Shown: in pieces, positions 25,461-34,449 of the stretch
How positions within the stretch are numbered: the stretch's first letter is position 1
Layout: every line of letters starts with the position of its first letter
NCBI GenBank assembly: GCA_036523395.1
Contig: DATDEH010000016.1
Span: 1 to 49,358 of the forward strand
Source of the DNA: Candidatus Limnocylindria bacterium
Lineage (GTDB): Bacteria; Chloroflexota; Limnocylindria; P2-11E
DNA length: 49,358 nt
Direction: 5' to 3'
Notes under the pieces: generated by a model
Told to the model about the DNA's origin: nothing
Databases searched by the model: none
Seen by the model: only the letters and a program-made list of their open reading frames with translations
Program-made: the position numbers and the translations under genes

Positions 25461-25544
25461 CTAGACCATTCGGAGAGTGGGCAGGCTCCGCCGCGGGCGG
25501 ACCGGCCCGACGGCACCAGAGCGCGCATTTGCGCTGATGAGCAC
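25461..25544 (-). CDS. Upstream ORF (27-residue leader peptide) of the ABC exporter
   Basis: A GTG-started frame of 27 codons ends in TAG 28 nt before the terminator stem. AAAGGAAG is 7 nt before the GTG. The peptide starts [12 protein letters not shown] and its second half is Arg/Pro rich ([13 protein letters not shown]). Its last codons lie over a sequence that can pair with the terminator stem, the usual layout of ribosome-controlled attenuation. It has no recognisable homologue and translation is inferred. Confidence 0.5.
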   Translation of the reverse strand: MLISANARSGAVGPVRPRRSLPTLRMV

Positions 25545-25590
25545 TGCGCCACTTCCTTTCAGCAAGTCACGCGTGAGCGTGCGAGTGGGC

Positions 25591-25619
25591 ACGATACCAA
25601 CGAGGGCGCGCGTCGTCAA
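25591..25619 (-). promoter_or_regulatory. Promoter of the ABC exporter leader
   Basis: TTGACG (25614-25619) and TATCGT (25591-25596) on the minus strand are exactly 17 bp apart. The start site would be near 25584, giving a leader of about 200 nt that contains the upstream ORF and the terminator. Confidence 0.55.
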
Positions 25620-25640
25620 CGGGATGACGACGGACAGAGC

Positions 25641-25673
25641 GAAACGGGCGAGGGGTCTCCCCTCGCCCGTTTC
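25641..25673. terminator. Strong hairpin terminator after the DUF5670 gene
   Basis: A 15-bp perfect stem, GAAACGGGCGAGGGG (25641-25655) with its complement (25659-25673), has a 3-nt loop. It is just 3' of the DUF5670 gene on the minus strand and upstream of the exporter promoter, so it insulates the two. Its A/T-containing base could work in both directions. Confidence 0.6.
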
Positions 25674-25688
25674 AATTCGGCGCTACGC

Positions 25689-25841
25689 CTAGAGCGCTAC
25701 GCGTCGGCCGCTCAGCAGCTGCAGCACGAGCACGACAAGCGCGATCACGAGCAGGAGATGAATGAGCGAGCCGGCCGCTGGCAATGCGACGACGCCAAGC
25801 AACCAGAGGACGAGAAGGACCAGGACTATGGTCCACAGCAT
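25689..25841 (-). CDS. DUF5670 (Lmo0937) family membrane microprotein
   Basis: The 50-residue product begins [16 protein letters not shown], contains [17 protein letters not shown] and ends SGRRVAL. This two-helix pattern with a short polar tail is that of the Lmo0937/DUF5670 family, small membrane proteins seen in many soil bacteria and often stress-linked. AAAGGAGGTG stands 8 nt before the ATG, a near-perfect Shine-Dalgarno sequence. A strong terminator follows. It is divergent from xylA. The function is unknown. Confidence 0.85.
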   Translation of the reverse strand: MLWTIVLVLLVLWLLGVVALPAAGSLIHLLLVIALVVLVLQLLSGRRVAL

Positions 25842-25955
25842 TTGCACGCACCTCCTTTTGTCACGCGACTCGCTCGCAAGGTCCGTGCCATGGGCGACGC
25901 GGCGCCCGCTCGCTCGCGTTGGAGCGCAGAATCGTCCACGCGCAGGAGGAGTGGT

Positions 25956-27326
25956 ATGAGCAGCGACTTTTTCACCGAAGTGCCAGAACGGATCGGGTAC
26001 GGCGGGCCCGAGTCCTCCGATCCACTGTCGTACGCCGTCTACCAGCCTGACCGGGATGTCCTTGGGAAACGGATGGAGGACCACCTGCGCATCGCCGTCT
26101 GTCTCTGGCATTCATTCAACTGGCCCGGCTCGGACGTCTTCGGTGTCGGCACATTCGATCGGCCCTGGCTCTCCGGCGGTCTCGATGTGGCGACTGCCTC
26201 GCGAACGAAGCTCGACGCGGCGTTCGAATTCATCGAAAAGCTCGGCGTGCCCTTCTTCACATTTCACGATCGTGATGTCGCGCCCGAGGGCCACAGCTAC
26301 GCCGAGACGCGGTCGAACCTCGCTGCCAGCGTGGACCAGATCGAACGACACATGGCCCGCACCGGCGCGCGTCTTCTGTGGGGCACCGCGAACCTCTTCT
26401 CACACCCCCGCTACGCCGCCGGCGCTGCGACGAATCCCGATCCCGCGGTGTTCGCGTACGCGGCGGCCCAGGTCAAGACCATGCTCGAGGTCACCCACCG
26501 TCTTGGCGGTGCGAACTACGTTCTGTGGGGCGGGCGCGAGGGCTACGAGACGCTGCTGAACACGGATCTCAGGCAAGAGGAAGCCCAATTCGCGCGTTTC
26601 CTGGCACTTGTCGCGGAGCACAAGCACAGGATCGGTTTCAAGGGCACGCTGCTCATCGAGCCGAAGCCACAGGAACCGACGAAGCACCAGTACGACTACG
26701 ACGTTGCGAGCGTCGTTGGATTTCTCCAGCGCCACGATCTTGCCGGCGAGTTTCGCCTGAACCTCGAGGCCAACCACGCGACGCTCGCGGGCCATAGCTT
26801 CCACCACGAGGTCGCCAGCGCGATCGCGCTCGACGCGTTCGGCAGCATCGACGTCAACCGCGGCGACTACCAGAACGGTTGGGACACCGACCAGTTCCCG
26901 AACTCGGTCGACGAGCTATCGCTGGCGGTCTACGAATGTCTCGCCGCTGGAGGCTTCACGACCGGCGGCTTCAACTTCGACGCGAAGCTGCGGCGGCAGA
27001 GCGTGAGTCGGACCGATCTCTTCCACGCGCACATCAGCGGCATCGACACTCTCGCGAGATCGCTGCTTGTCGCCGCGGATATGGTCGAACAGAGCACGCT
27101 CGCGGCCGTGCGCAAAGAGCGCTACGCGGGTTGGTCCGACGACCTCGGCACTGCGATCCAGTCGGGTTCGGTAACGCTCGCCGACCTCGAGCGCAGGGTC
27201 GCGGCCGGCGAGATCGATCCGCGACCGAGATCCGGTCAGCAGGAGCTGCTCGAAGGCCTGGTCAACCGCCGCGTCTGGGCTTCCGATCGATCGCGCGAGC
27301 GCGCAACGGAGACGCGACGCCGTTAA
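25956..27326 (+). CDS. xylA: Xylose isomerase
   Basis: XylA converts D-xylose to D-xylulose with two divalent metals. The 456-residue protein has the catalytic FHDRD (His104, Asp107), the metal ligand Glu235 in [15 protein letters not shown] with Glu271 and His274, and SIDVNRGD with Asp299. GGAGGAG precedes the ATG at 25956. The frame is open for 441 codons before this ATG, but that is the shadow of the exporter genes. The Arg-rich tail is longer than in most relatives. Its TAA interlocks with the stop of the convergent ABC ATPase in TTAA. Confidence 0.96.
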   Translation: MSSDFFTEVPERIGYGGPESSDPLSYAVYQPDRDVLGKRMEDHLRIAVCLWHSFNWPGSDVFGVGTFDRPWLSGGLDVATASRTKLDAAFEFIEKLGVPFFTFHDRDVAPEGHSYAETRSNLAASVDQIERHMARTGARLLWGTANLFSHPRYAAGAATNPDPAVFAYAAAQVKTMLEVTHRLGGANYVLWGGREGYETLLNTDLRQEEAQFARFLALVAEHKHRIGFKGTLLIEPKPQEPTKHQYDYDVASVVGFLQRHDLAGEFRLNLEANHATLAGHSFHHEVASAIALDAFGSIDVNRGDYQNGWDTDQFPNSVDELSLAVYECLAAGGFTTGGFNFDAKLRRQSVSRTDLFHAHISGIDTLARSLLVAADMVEQSTLAAVRKERYAGWSDDLGTAIQSGSVTLADLERRVAAGEIDPRPRSGQQELLEGLVNRRVWASDRSRERATETRRR

Positions 27327-28135
27327 CCGTGTAGCTCGGCGAGCTCCTGTCGCGTGAGCTTCGTCGGCGGCTTGCCCAGGATGATCATCCCGAGGACCTC
27401 GTCGGTCGTCACATCGTTCTTGTTCACGGTCCCGACGAGCTTGCCGTGGTACATGACGCTGATCCGCTCCGACAGGTCGAACACGTCGTGGATGTCATGG
27501 CTGACGAGAAAGATTCCGATCCCCTCGCTCTTGAGCTGCCGAATGAGGTCGTGCACCTGCGCGGTCTCCGCCGGGCCGAGAGCGGCCGTTGGCTCGTCCA
27601 TGATCAGGGCGCGGGCGTTGAAGTGGATCGCGCGAGCGATCGCGACGGCCTGGCGCTGTCCACCCGACAGTCGAAGGACCGGCGTTTTGAAGTTCTTGAA
27701 GTTCGGGTTCAGGCGACCGATCACTTTCCGCGCGGCAGACTCCATCGCGGAGTCGTCCAGCGTCGCAGCGGTCTGTAGCTCGCGGCCGAGGAAGACGTTC
27801 GCCGGCGCATCGAGATTGTCGGCGAGGGCGAGGGTCTGGTAGATCGTTTCGATCCCGAATGTCTTGGCGTCACGCGGATTGCCGATCGTGACCGGCCGGC
27901 CGTTGACCAGGACCTGGCCCGAGTCGGGCGGACGTGCGCCGGAAAGGGTCCGCATGAGCGTGGTCTTGCCCGCGCCGTTGCCGCCGACCACGCCAACGAC
28001 CTCGCCTGGATACAGGTCCAGCGTCACGCCGGCGACGGCTCGGACACCGCCGAACGCGACGTGGATGTTCCGCAGCTCGACCAGCGGAATGCGCTGCGCC
28101 GCCACAGCCGGCGTCTCCGGCGTGTGCGTCAGCAT
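27323..28135 (-). CDS. Sugar (xylose) ABC importer ATP-binding protein
   Basis: The 270-residue protein is a single ABC domain with Walker [10 protein letters not shown] (51-59), the signature LSGGQRQ (156-162) and Walker B LIMDEP (177-182). E. coli XylG has two fused ABC domains; single-domain forms like this occur in the FrcA type and in some actinobacterial xylose systems, and would act as a homodimer. It is the last gene of the binding protein, permease, ATPase operon facing xylA. Confidence 0.9.
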   Translation of the reverse strand: MLTHTPETPAVAAQRIPLVELRNIHVAFGGVRAVAGVTLDLYPGEVVGVVGGNGAGKTTLMRTLSGARPPDSGQVLVNGRPVTIGNPRDAKTFGIETIYQTLALADNLDAPANVFLGRELQTAATLDDSAMESAARKVIGRLNPNFKNFKTPVLRLSGGQRQAVAIARAIHFNARALIMDEPTAALGPAETAQVHDLIRQLKSEGIGIFLVSHDIHDVFDLSERISVMYHGKLVGTVNKNDVTTDEVLGMIILGKPPTKLTRQELAELHG

Positions 28136-28142
28136 CGGCAGC

Positions 28143-29510
28143 TCAACTCACTCTCCGGCGGAAGACGGCGTCGAGGCCGACGGCCGCAACGAGCACGATG
28201 CCGACAACGATGTCCTGGGTTGGCGAGTCGACGAGCAGCAGCACCATGCCTGAGCGTAGCGACTGCATGACGACAGCACCGAGGATCGCGCCGGGGACCG
28301 TCCCGATGCCACCGGAAAAAGACGTCCCGCCGATGACCGCGGCGGAGATCACGTCGAGCTCGTTCTGGACACCGAGGCTCGTCACCGCGGCGTTCAGGCG
28401 AGCCGTTTGCACCGCGGCACTCACCGCAGCGAGGCTCCCCATGAGCGCGAACGTCAGCATGATCGTTCGACGGACGTTGATGCCGGCGAGCGCCGCGGCG
28501 TCGGGGTTACCGCCGATCGCATAGACGTAGCGCCCGAAGCGCCGCCTGGTCGCGAGGAACGTCACGACGAGCGTCACGACGAGCATGATCACGACCGGGA
28601 ACGCCACGCCTGTCGGAATGAAGAGCCCACCCGGCGGGACCGAGATCCCGTGCTCCTGCGCGTACTGCTCGGCGACGGCGGGCGGCAGCGGATAGCTGTT
28701 GGCGACCCACACGGTCCCGAGAACGATGCCGCAGGCCACGGCGCCCACGAGCAACTCCGCCCAGAGCGGGCGGACGGGGAAGCCGTAGCGCCGCTTGCGG
28801 CGGCGGGACGCGATCAGCGTGCCGACGATCCCAAGGCAGAGCGCCACGCCGAGGATCCAGCTCGGCCACTCGCCTAGCGCGCCGACGTTCGTTCCTACTG
28901 TTCCACCACCCAGCATCTGAAAGGTCCGATCGAGCGGCGCGATCGTCTGGCCCTGCGCGTAACGAAAGAGGAGACCGCGCCAGATCAGGAGGCCGCCGAG
29001 CGTCACGATGAATGAAGGCACACCCCCGTAGGCCACCACGAACCCCTGCAATCCGCCGATCGCCGCCCCGAGCACGATCCCGAGCACCAGCGTGAGCACC
29101 CACGTGTACGGCTGCTCGAGCCCAAGCCCGAGGCTCTGCGGGACCCATACGGCCTGGAACATCGCCATCGTGTAGCCAAGGAATCCGAGCATCGATCCAA
29201 CCGAGAGGTCGATGTTGCGCGAGACGATCACCAGGACCATCCCGGTTGCCATGATCGCGATCGAGGCGCTCTGGACCGACAGGTTCCAGAGGTTCCGCGC
29301 CGAGAGGAACGTCCCGCCCGACAAGACGTTGAAGGCGACCCAAATGATGATCAGCGCCGCGATCATGCCGAGCATCCGCGTTTCGATCTCGAGAGACCGC
29401 AGCACCCCCGAGGCGGGCGCGAGCGCCGAAGTGACAGCCGTCACGAACGAGCGAGTGGAGCGAGCGGGCCCGCTTTCCGCGCCAGTCTCCTGTGGGACCG
29501 AAGCTCCCAT
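28143..29510 (-). CDS. xylH: Sugar (xylose) ABC importer permease, XylH-like
   Basis: The 455-residue membrane protein is of the RbsC/XylH family with about 11-12 hydrophobic segments. Family motifs are [33 protein letters not shown] and the coupling region [19 protein letters not shown], followed by [20 protein letters not shown] central charged insert ([14 protein letters not shown]) separates two groups of helices, as in long XylH proteins. Substrate assignment to xylose comes from xylA and xylB nearby. Confidence 0.88.
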   Translation of the reverse strand: MGASVPQETGAESGPARSTRSFVTAVTSALAPASGVLRSLEIETRMLGMIAALIIIWVAFNVLSGGTFLSARNLWNLSVQSASIAIMATGMVLVIVSRNIDLSVGSMLGFLGYTMAMFQAVWVPQSLGLGLEQPYTWVLTLVLGIVLGAAIGGLQGFVVAYGGVPSFIVTLGGLLIWRGLLFRYAQGQTIAPLDRTFQMLGGGTVGTNVGALGEWPSWILGVALCLGIVGTLIASRRRKRRYGFPVRPLWAELLVGAVACGIVLGTVWVANSYPLPPAVAEQYAQEHGISVPPGGLFIPTGVAFPVVIMLVVTLVVTFLATRRRFGRYVYAIGGNPDAAALAGINVRRTIMLTFALMGSLAAVSAAVQTARLNAAVTSLGVQNELDVISAAVIGGTSFSGGIGTVPGAILGAVVMQSLRSGMVLLLVDSPTQDIVVGIVLVAAVGLDAVFRRRVS

Positions 29511-29552
29511 CAGTCTGCTGCCTCGACCTCCGTCGTACGCCGTGATAGAGAC

Positions 29553-29585
29553 GCGCCCTGCCCGGCGCTAGCCGGGACAGGGCGC
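29553..29585 (-). terminator. Hairpin between the binding protein and permease genes
   Basis: A 14-bp stem with one A bulge, GCGCCCTGCCCGGC (29553-29566) against its complement (29571-29585), has a GCTA loop. It lies in the 99-nt gap after the binding protein gene. Such hairpins in sugar ABC operons limit read-through or protect the 3' end, giving more binding protein than permease. No T-tract is seen, so mRNA stabilisation is as likely as termination. Confidence 0.5.
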
Positions 29586-29609
29586 GCCATCACACGAGCT
29601 CCTATTGCA

Positions 29610-30659
29610 TCAACCGCAGGCGGCGGCCTTCCCGGCTGCCACGCCTTGGCACAGATCGGCCTTGGTGATCCAGCCTGCGTCGAGGACTTCCTTGAGGTTG
29701 TCCTTCGTGATCGGGTTTGGCGTCAGAAGGATCGAGTTGAGGCTGTTCCCACCGGGGGTCTTGAACACCGCTGTCGACTTCACCTTGCTCGGATCGGAGT
29801 TGTTGCACAGCTGCAGCGCAGCTTCGCCCGCGGTCTTTCCGAGCAAGCGAGCGTCCTTCCAGACGTCGACGGTCTGCGTGCCGAGCGCGACACGGTTGAG
29901 GGCGGCCTTGTCGCCGTCCTGACCGGACACCGGCACCTTGCCCGCGAGGCCCTGGGCCGTGAGCGCGGCGATCACGCCGCCGGCCATGCCGTCGTTCTCC
30001 GAGAGCACGGCATCGACCTTGTTCTGGTTCGCCGTCAGGATCTGTTCCATGTTGGTCTGCGCCTTCGCCGGGTCCCAGTTGTCCGTGTAGGTCTCGCCGA
30101 CGATCTTGATCTTGCCAGACTTCACCGCGTCGCCGATGACCTGGTCCATGCCACTGCGCAGGAAGTCCGCGTTCGCATCGGCCTTGTTGCCCTTGATGAT
30201 CGCGTAGTTGCCTTCGGGCTTCGCCTTGAAGACGGCCTGCGCCTCGAGCTTACCAACGAGGACGTTGTCGAAGGTGATGTACAGCGCCTTCGGATCCTCG
30301 ATGAGCCGGTCGTAGGCGATTGCCGGAACGCCGTTCTGGATCGCCTTCGCGACCGCCGGCTTGATGGCGGTGCCGTCCTGGGCAAGGATGATCACGACCT
30401 TCGCCCCTTGCGAGATCAGGTTGTCGACGTTGCTGGCCTGGGTCTCCGGTGACGACTTCGCGTCGTTGGAGATGTATTTCCCCTGACCGGCAGCGATGGC
30501 AGCCTTGATGGCCGGCTCGTCCCACTTCGCCCAGCGCTCTTCCTGATAGTTGTTCCACGAGACTCCGATCGTGCAGCCCGCGGCTGTGGTGGTGCCACCT
30601 CCGCACGCCGAGACGATCACGGTGAAGCCTGCTGCGAGCACCGCTAAGTACCTACGCAT
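29610..30659 (-). CDS. xylF: D-xylose-type ABC transporter substrate-binding lipoprotein
   Basis: The 349-residue protein has a lipoprotein signal peptide with the lipobox VSAC (Cys19) and a periplasmic-binding-protein type I fold. SWNNYQEERWAKWDEPAI, NLISQGAKVVIILAQDGTAI and AYDRLI are typical of the XylF/ChvE group. It should capture xylose outside the membrane for the permease encoded downstream. GAGGAGAGG precedes the ATG. It is divergent from the FG-GAP gene. Confidence 0.9.
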   Translation of the reverse strand: MRRYLAVLAAGFTVIVSACGGGTTTAAGCTIGVSWNNYQEERWAKWDEPAIKAAIAAGQGKYISNDAKSSPETQASNVDNLISQGAKVVIILAQDGTAIKPAVAKAIQNGVPAIAYDRLIEDPKALYITFDNVLVGKLEAQAVFKAKPEGNYAIIKGNKADANADFLRSGMDQVIGDAVKSGKIKIVGETYTDNWDPAKAQTNMEQILTANQNKVDAVLSENDGMAGGVIAALTAQGLAGKVPVSGQDGDKAALNRVALGTQTVDVWKDARLLGKTAGEAALQLCNNSDPSKVKSTAVFKTPGGNSLNSILLTPNPITKDNLKEVLDAGWITKADLCQGVAAGKAAACG

Positions 30660-30697
30660 CGAGCACCTCTCCTCACGTGAGCGCGACCCCGCTCGGA

Positions 30698-30711
30698 TGT
30701 CGCGGGCGACA
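30698..30711. promoter_or_regulatory. Inverted repeat, candidate operator in the xylF divergent spacer
   Basis: TGTCGC (30698-30703), a GG spacer, and GCGACA (30706-30711) form a short dyad in the 143-nt gap between xylF and the FG-GAP gene. It sits beside GCTAGC, which could be part of the xylF -10. No xylose regulator gene is in the window. Binding by such a regulator is inferred only. Confidence 0.3.
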
Positions 30712-30802
30712 CGCTAGCACCCTGCTCCCTGACATACGAATAGGGCGGTGGTCAGTCCGGCGCCTCGGGGCGATTCGCGCGACCATCGACGCATGGGGTG
30801 CG

Positions 30803-32497
30803 ATGACGCTGCACGCTGAACCGGGCACGCTCCGGGGGCCCCGCCGATGGCCTGCCACCCGGGTCGTGGTCGTCGTGATCACGTGTGCCGCGGTCGTTGG
30901 CGCCCTCGCGTCCGACGGTCTGCCTTCGGCGACACCGCTGGTCGCGCTCGGCACGCCGCATTTCGTCGACGAGACCGCCAGCGCGGGGATCGACCACGTC
31001 TACGGCGGCGGCTTCGAGCACGCCGTGGGCGGCGGGGTAGCCGTGTTCGATTGCAGTGGCGACGGAAAGCCTGACCTGTATCTCGCTGGGGGCAGCGCCT
31101 CGGCGGCGCTGTATCGGAACGACAGCTCCGTCGGTGGCGCCCTGCGATTCACTCGCCTCCCGGATCCGGCGACAGACCTGACCTCCGTCAACGGCGCTTA
31201 CCCCATCGACATCGACAGCGACGGGGTCACCGATCTCGTCGTACTCCGGAACGGTGAGAACGTCCTCCTGCGAGGCCTCGGCGGTTGCCGCTTCGACCGC
31301 GCGAACGAGAGATTGGGCTTGGGTCTCAGCCCTTCCGCCACCGAGGCGTTCAGCGCGACGTGGGAGGCCGCCGCGACGCTGCCGACCCTTGCCTTCGGGA
31401 ACTACGTCGATCCCGCCAGCAACGATCCGCACCATCTCTGTTTCGACAACGAGCTGGTGCGCCCGACGGCCACGGCGGCGACCTACGCACCACCGATCCC
31501 ACTGACCCCGAGCTGGTGCGCGCTCTCCATGCTGTTCAGCGATTGGAGTCGCTCGGGCCGAAGCGACCTGCGCGTGAGCAATGACCTGCACTACTACCTG
31601 CCCACGGATGGCCAGGAGCAGCTCTGGCGCGTGAGGCCGCGCGAGCGGCCTTCGCTGTACACGTCGGACGACGGATGGGTGACCGTGCAGATACAGGGGA
31701 TGGGTATCGCGAGCTACGACCTCAGCGGCGACGGCTACCCGGAGGTCTTTCTCACGAGCCAAACGGACAACCGGCTGCAGACGCTCACCGCCGGTCCGTC
31801 CCAGCCGACCTACCGCGACGTCGGGCTGAGACGCGGAGTCAATGCGCCCCGGCCATTCACCGGCGGCGACATCCGACCATCCACAGCCTGGCACGACGAG
31901 TTCGCGGACGTCAACAACGACGGCCTCATCGATCTCTTCATCTCGAAGGGCAATGTCACAGAGCAGGCCGACTACGCCCAGCGGGACCCGAGCGACCTTC
32001 TGCTCGGGCAGCCGGACGGAACGTTCCACGAGGCCGCCGATATCGCCGGCATCCTTAACTTCGACCGAGGCCGAGGAGCAGCGCTCGCGGACTTCAATCT
32101 CGACGGGCTGCTCGATCTTGTCATCGTCAATTACGGCGCGCCGGTCCGGTTATGGCGGAACGTCGGTGCAGGCGACGCATCGCGCTCGCGCGCAATGGGC
32201 AACTGGATCGCGCTACGTGTTCAGCAGACCGCGCCGAACGTCGACGCGATCGGAGCGTGGGTGGAGGTCCGCGTCGGCGAGCGCGTCCTTCGACGCGAGC
32301 TGACGATCGGGGGCGGTCACGCGGGCGGCCAGCTCGGCTGGGTCCACTTTGGGCTGGGCACGGCCGCGCGCGCCGACGTTCGCGTCGCGTGGCCGGGCGG
32401 CGAGATCGGCCCGTGGATCAACGTCACCGCGAATGAATTCGTGATCGTGACCCGCGAGGCGGCCGATGCGCGTAACTGGTCGCCGGGCGGAAGCTGA
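30803..32497 (+). CDS. FG-GAP/VCBS repeat protein with C-terminal ASPIC/UnbV domain (CRTAC1-like)
   Basis: The product has an N-terminal membrane or signal helix (about residues 20-36), then FG-GAP-like beta-propeller repeats with calcium-type loops (DCSGDGKPDLYLAGG, DIDSDGVTDLVVLR, DLSGDGYPEVFLT, DVNNDGLIDLFIS, DFNLDGLLDLVIV), and an ASPIC/UnbV domain ending in HFGLGTAARADVRVAWPGG. It should be secreted or surface-anchored; a binding or scaffold role is likely. I use the ATG at 30803 (564 residues); the frame is open 42 codons earlier. The next gene, 72 nt on, is a haloperoxidase. Confidence 0.85.
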   Translation: MTLHAEPGTLRGPRRWPATRVVVVVITCAAVVGALASDGLPSATPLVALGTPHFVDETASAGIDHVYGGGFEHAVGGGVAVFDCSGDGKPDLYLAGGSASAALYRNDSSVGGALRFTRLPDPATDLTSVNGAYPIDIDSDGVTDLVVLRNGENVLLRGLGGCRFDRANERLGLGLSPSATEAFSATWEAAATLPTLAFGNYVDPASNDPHHLCFDNELVRPTATAATYAPPIPLTPSWCALSMLFSDWSRSGRSDLRVSNDLHYYLPTDGQEQLWRVRPRERPSLYTSDDGWVTVQIQGMGIASYDLSGDGYPEVFLTSQTDNRLQTLTAGPSQPTYRDVGLRRGVNAPRPFTGGDIRPSTAWHDEFADVNNDGLIDLFISKGNVTEQADYAQRDPSDLLLGQPDGTFHEAADIAGILNFDRGRGAALADFNLDGLLDLVIVNYGAPVRLWRNVGAGDASRSRAMGNWIALRVQQTAPNVDAIGAWVEVRVGERVLRRELTIGGGHAGGQLGWVHFGLGTAARADVRVAWPGGEIGPWINVTANEFVIVTREAADARNWSPGGS

Positions 32498-32552
32498 CTT
32501 CGGACGTCGCCGGACTTCCGCTAGCGTGGCGTCGCGAGGAGAGGAAGAGCCA

Positions 32553-32573
32553 GTGCCGGCTTCGTCAACGTGA
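32553..32573 (+). other. Possible six-codon leader ORF before the haloperoxidase gene
   Basis: A strong Shine-Dalgarno tract (GAGGAGAGGAAGAG) precedes a GTG whose frame reads six codons and stops at TGA (32571-32573). That TGA overlaps the haloperoxidase GTG (32570) in GTGA, while the haloperoxidase start has no Shine-Dalgarno sequence of its own. This could be translational coupling through a mini-ORF. Confidence 0.3.
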
Positions 32574-34444
32574 TCCGACGGTTGCCACGGGGTGCGCGGA
32601 TCCGCGCCCTCGGGGCGGCGCTCGCCGTTGTCGTGGTGACCGGTGCGGTCATCGTGACGACGCGTCCATGGGAACAGACGCCGACGTGCCCGCCGATCGC
32701 GGACAACCCGACGTGGTCGGTGGCGCGGCGCTGGGACGAGGCGCTGCTCGACGCGATCCGACGCGCTCTGCCGAATCCTCCGGTGCACGCACGGAATCTG
32801 TTCCACGTCTCCGTCGCCATGTGGGATGCGTGGGCCGCTTACGACTCAACCGCATCCGGTTACATCTTCAAGGAGAAGGTCCATGCAGGCGACGTGAACG
32901 CCGCACGGAGTGAGTCGATCAGCTACGCGGCGTACCGCGTCCTGACCACGCGCTTCATCAAGGCCGTCGGCGCCGACAAGTCACTGGGCGAGTTCGACGA
33001 TCTCATGGACGCACTCTGCCTTCCGATCTCGACAACGACGACCGACGGCGATTCACCAGCGGCGGTCGGAAACCGGATCGCGAGGGCGGTGCTCGACTAC
33101 GGAAAAGCGGACGGCTCGAACGAGGTGAACGCCTACGCCGACCCGAGCTACAGGCCGGTCAACCCTCCGCTCATCGTCGCGAAACCGGGGATCACGCTGG
33201 TCGACCCGAACCGCTGGCAGCCGCTCCAGCTGGAGAACATGATCAGCCAGAACGGGATCCCGGTAGCGAACGGCGTTCAGCAGGCCGTCGGGCCGCACTG
33301 GGGCCACGTGACCCCGTTCGCGATCCCCGCCGGCGGCACATCCGGTACCCCTATAGATCCCGGGCCGCCTCCGCGCCTGGGTGACTCAGCGACCGATGCG
33401 GTCTACCACGCGCAGGCTCTCGAGGTCCTCCGAGACAGCGGCCTCCTCGATGCATCGAACGCGTCACCGATCGACATCTCGCCGCGCGCGATCGGCGCCA
33501 ACGGTCTCGGGTCGAACGACGGACACGGGTATCCGCTCAACCCCGTCACGGGCAAGCCGTACGCGACAGACCTCGTGCGACAAGGAGACTTCTACCGGGC
33601 CGTGGTGGAGTTCTGGGCCGACGGCCCGGCGTCCGAGACGCCTCCGGGCCATTGGAACGTCATCGCGAATTCAGTCTCGGACCAGCTCTCACCGAACCTG
33701 CGCATCGGAGGGACCGGTCCCGTCCTCGACCGGCTGCAATGGGACGTGAAGATGTACCTCGCGCTCAACGGCGCCGTCCACGATGCGGCGATCGCGGCGT
33801 GGGGCCTGAAGGGCCGATACGACGGGATCCGACCGATCTCGATGATCCGCTACATGGCGAGTCTCGGGCAGTCGAGCGATCCGTCGCGTGCGGCGTACAA
33901 CACGGAGGGACTGCCGCTCGTGCCCGGGCTCATCGAGCTGATCTCGAAAGATGACACGGCATCCGGCGCGAGGATGGCCGCTCTCGCAGGCCACGAAGGC
34001 GAGATCGCGGTACGCGCGTGGCAGGGGAACCCAGCGGATCCCAAGACGCAGAGCTCGCCAGTGGCGTGGATCCTCGGCATCGCGTGGGTGCCGTACCAGC
34101 TGCCAACGTTCGTGACTCCCTCGTTCCAGGGTTACATCTCGGGCCACAGCACCTTCAGCCGCGCCGCGGCGGAGGTCCTGACCGGGATCACCGGCAGTCA
34201 GTACTTCCCAGGCGGTCTCTACGAGTCGACCATCACACGCGGCTCGTTCAGGGTCGAGGCCGGGCCAAGCGCCGACGTCGTCCTGCGCTGGGCGACGTAC
34301 TACGACGCTGCGGATCAAGCTGGTCAGTCGCGTCTGTACGGCGGGATCCATGTGCAGGCGGACGACTTCACAGGTCGCATCGTGGGCTCGACGTGCGGCA
34401 AGGACGCCTGGATCGTCGCGCAGCGCTACTACTCCGGGCGGTAA
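32570..34444 (+). CDS. Vanadium-dependent haloperoxidase-family protein
   Basis: The 624-residue protein has an N-terminal membrane or signal helix (about 13-32) and an all-helical haloperoxidase/PAP2 domain. The full vanadate-binding signature is present: Lys414 and Arg421 in K-x6-RP, Ser524-Gly525-His526 (SGH), and Arg588 with His594 in SR-x5-H-x3-D. Such enzymes oxidise halide with peroxide to hypohalous acid; phosphatase activity is an alternative for this fold. It follows the FG-GAP gene and precedes xylB by 5 nt, so the three are probably one operon. The halide specificity cannot be read from sequence. Confidence 0.88.
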   Translation: MIRRLPRGARIRALGAALAVVVVTGAVIVTTRPWEQTPTCPPIADNPTWSVARRWDEALLDAIRRALPNPPVHARNLFHVSVAMWDAWAAYDSTASGYIFKEKVHAGDVNAARSESISYAAYRVLTTRFIKAVGADKSLGEFDDLMDALCLPISTTTTDGDSPAAVGNRIARAVLDYGKADGSNEVNAYADPSYRPVNPPLIVAKPGITLVDPNRWQPLQLENMISQNGIPVANGVQQAVGPHWGHVTPFAIPAGGTSGTPIDPGPPPRLGDSATDAVYHAQALEVLRDSGLLDASNASPIDISPRAIGANGLGSNDGHGYPLNPVTGKPYATDLVRQGDFYRAVVEFWADGPASETPPGHWNVIANSVSDQLSPNLRIGGTGPVLDRLQWDVKMYLALNGAVHDAAIAAWGLKGRYDGIRPISMIRYMASLGQSSDPSRAAYNTEGLPLVPGLIELISKDDTASGARMAALAGHEGEIAVRAWQGNPADPKTQSSPVAWILGIAWVPYQLPTFVTPSFQGYISGHSTFSRAAAEVLTGITGSQYFPGGLYESTITRGSFRVEAGPSADVVLRWATYYDAADQAGQSRLYGGIHVQADDFTGRIVGSTCGKDAWIVAQRYYSGR

Positions 34445-34449
34445 CGCAG

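Noticed and set aside
25405-25480. Guanidine-I (ykkC) riboswitch, suggested by CTAGGG and GGACCG in the exporter leader
   Set aside because: The conserved core around these blocks does not follow the ykkC consensus and the CTAG is the stop of the upstream ORF.
25405-25584. T-box riboswitch, suggested by leader length and terminator
   Set aside because: No convincing T-box sequence or Stem I specifier loop was found, and the downstream genes are not amino-acid related.
24633-25955. Open frame of 441 codons running into xylA on the plus strand
   Set aside because: It lies opposite the ABC exporter ATPase and leader, has the composition of an antisense shadow, and the xylA homology starts at the ATG at 25956 with a good ribosome binding site.
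30671-30682. Palindrome CTCACGTGAG as a parS site
   Set aside because: Flanks do not match parS, and it is next to the xylF ribosome binding site rather than in a partition locus.
34018-34449. N-terminal extension of xylB into the haloperoxidase gene
   Set aside because: The haloperoxidase frame is conserved to its end and the kinase fold begins at 34450.
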